From positions 434,001 through 498,000 of the forward strand of contig NZ_JBDIVE010000001.1 in the NCBI RefSeq assembly GCF_039631295.1: DNA of 64,000 nucleotides, read 5' to 3'. The notes beneath the pieces were generated by a model, which had not been told where the DNA came from, searched no databases, and worked only from the letters and a program-made list of their open reading frames with translations. Origin of the DNA: Viridibacterium sediminicola (lineage in GTDB: Bacteria; Pseudomonadota; Gammaproteobacteria; Burkholderiales; Rhodocyclaceae). A program made the position numbers and the translations under genes. This document shows positions 58,800-64,000 of the stretch, one piece after another (position 1 is the stretch's first letter; the number at the start of each line of letters is the position of its first letter).

Positions 58800-60088
58800 G
58801 CCGGCTGCGCGCATTCCGCCGCTGGCATGAACACCACCACTTCGTGCGCCATCCGCTCTATCGCCAGATTTTCTTCAGCGTGATGGCCGTCGTATTGCTG
58901 GTGTGCTGTATCGCAGCGCTGATCTTCTCGCATCTGGATGATCCGGATGAGTCACACATCAGCAGCCACCTCGTCCCCTTGTTGACCCGCCTGCTGCCCG
59001 CGCATGAAAGCGCTGCCGCACAAGGCGCCACACTCGCCAACCTCGCCGCCCTGGTGCACGGCAGCGCGGCACTGTATGACGCCCGCGGTGCGCGCATCGC
59101 ACAGTCTGGCCCTCCCTTGCCGACGCAATTGAATGCTGACGTGAAAAGCAGTCAGCATCGATTCGAGCACCTGCTGCCCTTGCCCGACGGACGTCTGCTG
59201 CTCTTGCGCTGGGGAGCCCCCCGTTCAAGCATTGCCTTGTGGATCGCTGCGTTTGCCCTGCTCATTGCCCTCGGCACCTGGCCGGTCGCGCGGCGCCTGA
59301 CGCGGCGCCTGGAACGTCTGCAGAGACAGGCCGATGCCTGGGGTGAGGGCAAGCTGGCGACCCGCATGAGCATCGATGGTCGCGATGAAGTGGCCGAGCT
59401 GGCGCGCCGCTTCAACCAGGCTGCCGAGCGCATCGAAAGCCTCGTCAACAGCCAGCGCGCCATGCTGGCCGCCGCCTCGCACGAACTCCGCTCACCGCTG
59501 GCGCGCATCCGCATGGCCATGGATCTGCTTGAGGAATCGGCCAGCAGCACCGGCCAGGGCCGGCCTGATCTGCACCGACAAGTTGCCCACGACATCGCCG
59601 AGCTGGATGCCTTGATCGGCGATCTGCTGCTGGCCAGCCGCCTGGCCGATGACAGCCCGCGTCTGGAACGGGTGCAGCTCGACCTGCTCGGCCTGGCAGC
59701 AGAGGAAGCCGCGCGCAGCGGTGCGCAGGTCAGCGGTGAAGCGATCTGTGTGCAGGCCGATCAGCGCCTGCTGCGTCACCTCATCCGCAACCTGCTCGAC
59801 AATGCAGCCCGCTACGCCCCGGCCAGCAGCGTCGAGCTGGAAGTCAGGCGCAGCACCGCCGAACAGATCAGCCTGCGCGTGCTCGACCGTGGTCCGGGCA
59901 TCCCGGAAGCGGAGCGCGAGCGGATCTTCGAACCCTTCTACCGCCTGGCCGGCAGTGCCGAGCGAGGCGAAGGCAGCGGCTATGGCCTCGCCCTGGTGCG
60001 CCGCATTGCGCGCCTGCACGGCGGCGATGTGCGTTGCCTGGCACGCCCAGGTGGCGGCGCCTGCTTCGAACTGAGCCTGCCCGCCTGA
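58796..60088 (+). CDS. Sensor histidine kinase (CpxA/RstB-like)
   Basis: 430 residues. Two membrane helices (IFFSVMAVVLLVCCIAALIF and ALWIAAFALLIALGTWPVA) flank a periplasmic sensor region of about 115 residues. Then come HAMP, the H-box ASHELRSPLAR (His229), N-box NLLDNAARYAP and G-boxes DRGPGIP and GSGYGLALVRR. It phosphorylates the regulator encoded upstream. The signal is unknown; the Spy-like gene suggests envelope or metal stress. Confidence 0.95.
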   Translation: MSRLRAFRRWHEHHHFVRHPLYRQIFFSVMAVVLLVCCIAALIFSHLDDPDESHISSHLVPLLTRLLPAHESAAAQGATLANLAALVHGSAALYDARGARIAQSGPPLPTQLNADVKSSQHRFEHLLPLPDGRLLLLRWGAPRSSIALWIAAFALLIALGTWPVARRLTRRLERLQRQADAWGEGKLATRMSIDGRDEVAELARRFNQAAERIESLVNSQRAMLAAASHELRSPLARIRMAMDLLEESASSTGQGRPDLHRQVAHDIAELDALIGDLLLASRLADDSPRLERVQLDLLGLAAEEAARSGAQVSGEAICVQADQRLLRHLIRNLLDNAARYAPASSVELEVRRSTAEQISLRVLDRGPGIPEAERERIFEPFYRLAGSAERGEGSGYGLALVRRIARLHGGDVRCLARPGGGACFELSLPA

Positions 60089-60229
60089 GTCATTCTCTCT
60101 CTCTCTGCATTTGCTGCACGCCAGCGCTATACCGCTGTCACATTCGGCAGGCAGCATGGCTCGCTCAAGATCCGACCGTGCCGCCCGAAGCAATGCTTCG
60201 CTCAGCGGCCTACCTAGAGAGAGAAGCCC

Positions 60230-62176
60230 ATGGAACATAATCAATCACGCCGCGCCGCCCTGAAATTCATCACCGGTGCGCCCTTGCTTCCACTGGCCGG
60301 TGTCGGCAGTGCCGCCACCCTGCTCAGCGCCTGTGCCGGTGACGGCACGGAAGCAGCCGCCAGCAGTAGCGCACCGACCATCAGCTCGGTCGCCTTCACC
60401 TCGATGGATGCGCCCAGCCTGGCCGTGCCGGCAGAGATGGCGACCACCACGGTGAAATCCACCCTCGTGGTGAGCTATAGCAATGGCAGCAAGCAAAGCT
60501 ACGCGCTGAAGTACCAGCCCTTCTTCGTCACCGGCGATCTGGTGTCTGACGGCAAGGGCGGCACCATCCTCGCTGGCGGCTACTACGACATCAACAACAA
60601 GCCGATCATGGACAACTCGGTCGCCGGCAAGGAGCGCCAGTTCTACTCGGACAGCCCGGACGGTTCCTCGCTGCTGACCCTGCCCAAGCCGACGGTCACT
60701 GGCGTCAAGGGCAATACGGTCTTCGCCGTGGTGCAATTCGAATACACCACACGTGACCAGAGCCTGGCCTCGATGTACGGCCTGCTGCCCTCGCCCATCG
60801 CCGTGCTGACCCTGGACCAGGACCCGGCCACCGGCAATCTGAGCCTGGTGAAGTACCACAATGTCGACACTTCCTCGGTCAACGGGCTGTGGATCACCTG
60901 CGGCGCCAGCCTGTCGCCCTGGGGCACCCATCTGTCGAGCGAAGAATACGAGCCGGACGCGCAGTTCATCTCCAGCAACACGATGTTCCAGGCCTTCAGC
61001 AAGAACCTGTTCGGCGACGCCAGCAAGGCCAACCCCTACCACTACGGCCATCTGCCGGAAGTGACGGTGAATCCGGACGGCACGGGCTCGATCAAGAAGC
61101 ACTTCTGCATGGGCCGCATCTCGCATGAGCTGATCCAGGTGATGCCTGACAACCGCACCGTGCTGATGGGTGACGACTACACCAATGGCGGCCTGTTCAT
61201 GTTCGTGGCCGACCGCGAGACCGACCTCTCCTCCGGCACGCTCTACGTCGCCAAGGTTGGCGCCGGCTTCTCCATCGACCCGGCGGCTGCAGCGGCCCCG
61301 CTCAGCTGGATCAAGCTTGGCAGCGCCACCAGCGCTGAAATCCAGAACCTCGCCAATACGCTCAAACCCAGCGACATCCTCACTTCGGTGAAGACCGATC
61401 CGGCTGACAGTAGCTACACCAAGATGTATCTGGACGGCGCGGCACACTGGGTCAAGCTCAAGACCGGCATGGAAAAGGCCGCCGCCTTCCTCGAAACCCA
61501 CCGCTACGCCAATCTGATGGGCGGCACCATGTCCTTCACCAAGATGGAAGGCACCACGCTCAACATCAAGGACAAGATCGCCTACTCGGCGCTGCAGAAC
61601 ATGCAGTCGGCAATGGTCAAGGGCAATGCCGCCAACAATGCCGCGCTGGGTATCGCCATCGACAAGGCGGTGGTCGCCGGCGGCGTGCTGGCGCACAAAC
61701 TGGGCGGCGGCCAGAAGGACACCAGCGGCACTGCCATCAACAGCGAGTGGGTGCCGATGCAGACCAGCTGCCTGCTGATCGGCGAAGACCTCGCCACGGC
61801 CGACGCACTGGGCAATACCGCCAACCCCGACAAGATCGGCTGCCCGGACAACCTCAAGTTCTCCGAAAAGCTGCGCACCCTGTTCATCGGCGAAGACAGC
61901 AGCACCCACGTCAATAACTTCCTGTGGGCCTACAACGTCGACACCAAGGTGCTCTCGCGCATCATGTCGATCCCCGCGGGCGGCGAGTCGACCGGCCTGC
62001 ACGCAGTCGATGAAGTCAACGGCTGGACCTACATCATGAGCAACTTCCAGCACGCGGGTGACTGGGGCTCGATCCACAGCAAGGTGCAGGCGACGCTGGA
62101 CCCGCTGATCCGCGCCAACTACAAGGATCGCTTCGGCGCGGCCGTCGGCTACCTGACCGGCATGCCCAAGGCCTAA
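60230..62176 (+). CDS. PhoX-like phosphatase (DUF839 family)
   Basis: 648 residues. Twin-arginine-like start (SRRAALKFITGAPLLPLAG) overlapping a lipobox-like ATLLSACAG, so export as a folded, possibly lipidated enzyme. The PhoX motif ITCGASLSPWGTHLSSEEY and FIGEDSSTHVNNFLWAYN are conserved; PhoX enzymes use calcium and iron to hydrolyse phosphoesters. The central alanine-rich stretch is unlike textbook PhoX, so activity is inferred. A single CTGTCAC half-site upstream is not enough to claim a Pho box. Confidence 0.85.
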   Translation: MEHNQSRRAALKFITGAPLLPLAGVGSAATLLSACAGDGTEAAASSSAPTISSVAFTSMDAPSLAVPAEMATTTVKSTLVVSYSNGSKQSYALKYQPFFVTGDLVSDGKGGTILAGGYYDINNKPIMDNSVAGKERQFYSDSPDGSSLLTLPKPTVTGVKGNTVFAVVQFEYTTRDQSLASMYGLLPSPIAVLTLDQDPATGNLSLVKYHNVDTSSVNGLWITCGASLSPWGTHLSSEEYEPDAQFISSNTMFQAFSKNLFGDASKANPYHYGHLPEVTVNPDGTGSIKKHFCMGRISHELIQVMPDNRTVLMGDDYTNGGLFMFVADRETDLSSGTLYVAKVGAGFSIDPAAAAAPLSWIKLGSATSAEIQNLANTLKPSDILTSVKTDPADSSYTKMYLDGAAHWVKLKTGMEKAAAFLETHRYANLMGGTMSFTKMEGTTLNIKDKIAYSALQNMQSAMVKGNAANNAALGIAIDKAVVAGGVLAHKLGGGQKDTSGTAINSEWVPMQTSCLLIGEDLATADALGNTANPDKIGCPDNLKFSEKLRTLFIGEDSSTHVNNFLWAYNVDTKVLSRIMSIPAGGESTGLHAVDEVNGWTYIMSNFQHAGDWGSIHSKVQATLDPLIRANYKDRFGAAVGYLTGMPKA

Positions 62177-62203
62177 ACCACCAGGCTCGACACAGCAGCA
62201 CAC

Positions 62204-62229
62204 AAACGGGGCCTGATGGCCCCGTTTTC
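62204..62229 (+). terminator. Rho-independent terminator after the PhoX-like gene
   Basis: AAACGGGGCC-TGAT-GGCCCCGTTT, a perfect 10-bp stem with the T-tract overlapping its end. Confidence 0.85.
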
Positions 62230-62266
62230 ACGTCCGCCATCACCCCTCAGCAAGCCTGACAGGCCA

Positions 62267-62303
62267 AGAAAAACGGCCGCCACGCTTGCGCGTGACGGCC
62301 GTT
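62267..62303 (-). terminator. Rho-independent terminator of fusA
   Basis: On the minus strand AACGGCCGTCACGCG pairs with a near-complementary CGTGGCGGCCGTT and is followed by TTTTCTT, about 40 bases after the fusA stop codon. Confidence 0.8.
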
Positions 62304-62342
62304 TGATCGCTCGCAGTCGCCCCGCAGGGCGAACTGAAAAGC

Positions 62343-64000
62343 TTACTTGGTTTCCTTTTCGATCAGCTTGGCCACCATACCTGCCGGCACTTCATCGTAA
62401 TGGTCGAATTCCATCGTGAAGGTGCCACGGCCGCTGGTCGCGGAACGCAGGAAGTTGATGTAGCCGAACATTTCAGCCAGCGGCACATAGCCTTGCACGA
62501 AGGCGCTCGGGCCCTTCTGGCCTTGGTCGATCACCTGACCACGACGACGGTTGATGTCGCCGATGACGTCGCCGAGGTACTCGGACTCGGTCACCACTTC
62601 GATCTTCATCGTCGGTTCCAGCAGCTTCGGCTTGCTCATCTTGTGTGCTTCGCGGAAGCAGCCCTTGCCGGCGATTTCGAAGGCCAGTGCCGACGAGTCA
62701 ACATCGTGGAACTTGCCATCGACGAGGCGAGCCTTGAAGTCGACGACTTCGTAGCCAGCGACCTGACCGAACTTCGATTCGGTGCGGATGGCGTGCTCGA
62801 CGGCCGGGATGTATTCGCGCGGCACGCGACCACCGGTGACTTCGTCGGAGAACTCGATGCCGCTACCAACCGGCAGCGGTTCGAAGATCATCTTCACTTC
62901 AGCGAACTGACCCGAACCACCGGATTGCTTCTTGTGCGTGTAGATGTGCTCGACCGGACCACCGAAAGCTTCACGGAAGCTGACCTTCGGCTTGCCCATG
63001 TTGGCTTCGACGCCCAGCTCGGTACGCATACGGTCGATGGTGATTTCAAGGTGCAGCTCGCCCATGCCGCGCAGCACGGTCTGGCCGGTTTCCTTGTCCA
63101 CTTCGAGGCGCAGCGAGGGGTCAGCCTTGGCCATCTTGTAGAGAGCGGTGGACATCTTGTCGATGTCGCCACGGGTCTTCGGTTCGACCGACACGCTGAT
63201 CACCGGATCCGGGAAGCGCATACGTTCGAGCAGTTGCGGGTGAGCCGGATCGGACAGCGTGTCACCGGTTTCCGTATCCTTCATCGAGACCAGCGCGCAG
63301 ATGTCGCCAGCGCGTGCTTCTTCGATGTCCTTCATGACGTTGGCCTGCACTTCAACGATACGGCCGATACGTTCCTTCTTGTCACGCGTGACGTTGAGCA
63401 GGGTGTCGCCCTTCTTGATCACGCCCGAATAGACGCGGATGAAGGTCAGCGTGCCGAACTGGTCGTTGATCACCTTGAAGGCCAGAGCGCGCGCCGGTGC
63501 GTCGTCGGTCACTTCCTGCGTGCCGATCGAGTTACCGTCCGGGTCCACCATCGAGATGCCGCCGTTCTCGCCCGGGTAGGGCATGTAATCGACAACGGCG
63601 TCGAGCAGGTGTTGCACACCCTTGTTCTTGAACGAGGAGCCGCAGAACACGGGAACGGTCTTGCCCGACACGGTGCCTTTGCGGATCAGCTGCTTGAGCT
63701 GGGCCGGATCGTATTCGCCGGTTTCCACGAAGTTCATGAATGCGTCGTCGTCGAGGGCCAGCGCGGTTTCCAGCGCTTCCTGACGCAGCTCGGGCAGGCG
63801 GTCGATCCAGTCGTTGTCAGCCGAGGCAGCGAAGTTGAAGCGCTCGCGCAGCGACTCCAGCGGCACGGTTTCCCACGGGCTGTCCTTGTCTTCTTCCTTC
63901 CAGATGTAGGCCTGGTTGTGGATCAGGTCGGCCATACCGCAGAACTCGTTGGAGCTGCCCAGCGGCACTTGGCAGAGGATCACGTTGGCGCCCAGGCGCT
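62343..64000 (-). CDS. fusA: Elongation factor G, N-terminal part outside the window
   Basis: The last 551 residues are visible. They cover the end of the G domain (RLGANVILCQVPLGSSNEF), domain II (PARALAFKVINDQFGTLTFI), domain III (PDPVISVSVEPKTRGD, LRGMGELHLEITIDRM) and domains IV-V (GRVPREYIPAVEHAI, GDVIGDINRRRGQVI, MFGYINFLRSATSGRGTF). EF-G translocates tRNA and mRNA on the ribosome. Some positions in the G' region differ from common EF-G (VPLGSSNEFCGMADLIHNQA), so it may be a second fusA paralogue rather than the str-operon copy; no rps or tuf gene is visible on this side. Confidence 0.93.
   Translation of the reverse strand, partial: RLGANVILCQVPLGSSNEFCGMADLIHNQAYIWKEEDKDSPWETVPLESLRERFNFAASADNDWIDRLPELRQEALETALALDDDAFMNFVETGEYDPAQLKQLIRKGTVSGKTVPVFCGSSFKNKGVQHLLDAVVDYMPYPGENGGISMVDPDGNSIGTQEVTDDAPARALAFKVINDQFGTLTFIRVYSGVIKKGDTLLNVTRDKKERIGRIVEVQANVMKDIEEARAGDICALVSMKDTETGDTLSDPAHPQLLERMRFPDPVISVSVEPKTRGDIDKMSTALYKMAKADPSLRLEVDKETGQTVLRGMGELHLEITIDRMRTELGVEANMGKPKVSFREAFGGPVEHIYTHKKQSGGSGQFAEVKMIFEPLPVGSGIEFSDEVTGGRVPREYIPAVEHAIRTESKFGQVAGYEVVDFKARLVDGKFHDVDSSALAFEIAGKGCFREAHKMSKPKLLEPTMKIEVVTESEYLGDVIGDINRRRGQVIDQGQKGPSAFVQGYVPLAEMFGYINFLRSATSGRGTFTMEFDHYDEVPAGMVAKLIEKETK

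Noticed and set aside
60089..60229. Pho box upstream of the PhoX-like gene
   Set aside because: One CTGTCAC half-site is present near 60136, but there is no second half-site at the 11-base period.
60245..62203. 652-codon open frame antisense to the PhoX-like gene
   Set aside because: Biased Arg/Gly/His/Val composition typical of an antisense shadow; the sense strand has clear family motifs.

Overview
The window looks like chromosomal DNA of a betaproteobacterium (Rhodocyclales/Burkholderiales type). It is GC-rich, and the recA, rpoN, lptB, EF-G and F1Fo ATP synthase proteins all have a betaproteobacterial look. No rRNA, tRNA, CRISPR array, transposase or phage gene was seen. The two outermost genes (hpf at the left, fusA at the right) are cut by the window edges.

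Layout. 1-4014 (minus): recA-recX-lptB-rpoN-hpf. 4296-9803 (plus): an RND efflux adaptor and pump, then a TPR/glycosyltransferase-like protein. 9984-17040 (plus): the complete atpIBEFHAGDC operon behind a good sigma70-type promoter. 17271-20001 (plus): a perfect sigma54 promoter followed by an NMT1/THI5-type ABC importer. 20084-31438 (minus): a purine salvage/oxidation operon, xdhA-xdhB-xdhC-BMP-type importer (ATPase and two permeases)-8-oxoguanine deaminase-guanine deaminase. A CDA-type guanine deaminase-like gene, the BMP-family binding protein, an adenine deaminase and a MINPP-type phosphatase follow. 36748-38755: a LysR regulator divergent from an SbtA-type bicarbonate transporter. 38752-47270 (minus): a second catabolic cluster of a binding protein, a 2OG-Fe(II) oxygenase, two paralogous Rieske oxygenases, ABC ATPase and permease, an amidohydrolase and a Rieske reductase. 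47717-57256: flavin reductase, Tsx-like porin, SDR/LysR pair, SprT-like protein, NCS2 permease, isochorismatase-like hydrolase, Hly-III protein, ureidoglycolate lyase and allantoicase. 57457-62176: a Spy-like protein with a two-component system, then a PhoX-like phosphatase. 62343-64000 (minus): fusA.

How it fits together. About half of the window (17-57 kb) reads as a regional purine-utilisation island: an outer membrane nucleoside-channel-like porin, at least three ABC importers plus an NCS2 permease, several purine deaminases, xanthine dehydrogenase with its maturation factor, an HpxD/HpxE-like Rieske system, and the last ureide steps (allantoicase, ureidoglycolate lyase). The urate-to-allantoate steps are not in the window. 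The most striking regulatory find is in front of the second cluster: a consensus-perfect sigma54 promoter (47520-47536) and, directly over the ribosome binding site of the binding-protein gene, a hairpin with an asymmetric internal bulge (47271-47320) that fits the NMT1-motif xanthine/urate riboswitch class. A second perfect sigma54 promoter (17271-17287) drives the first NMT1-type importer.

The window also holds a family of palindromic GC-rich repeat elements. One copy is inserted in frame inside xdhC, one supplies the last codons of a Rieske gene, and one lies between two genes of the second cluster. A different long inverted repeat sits between atpD and atpC. Functions come from motif reading by eye; no database search was run.
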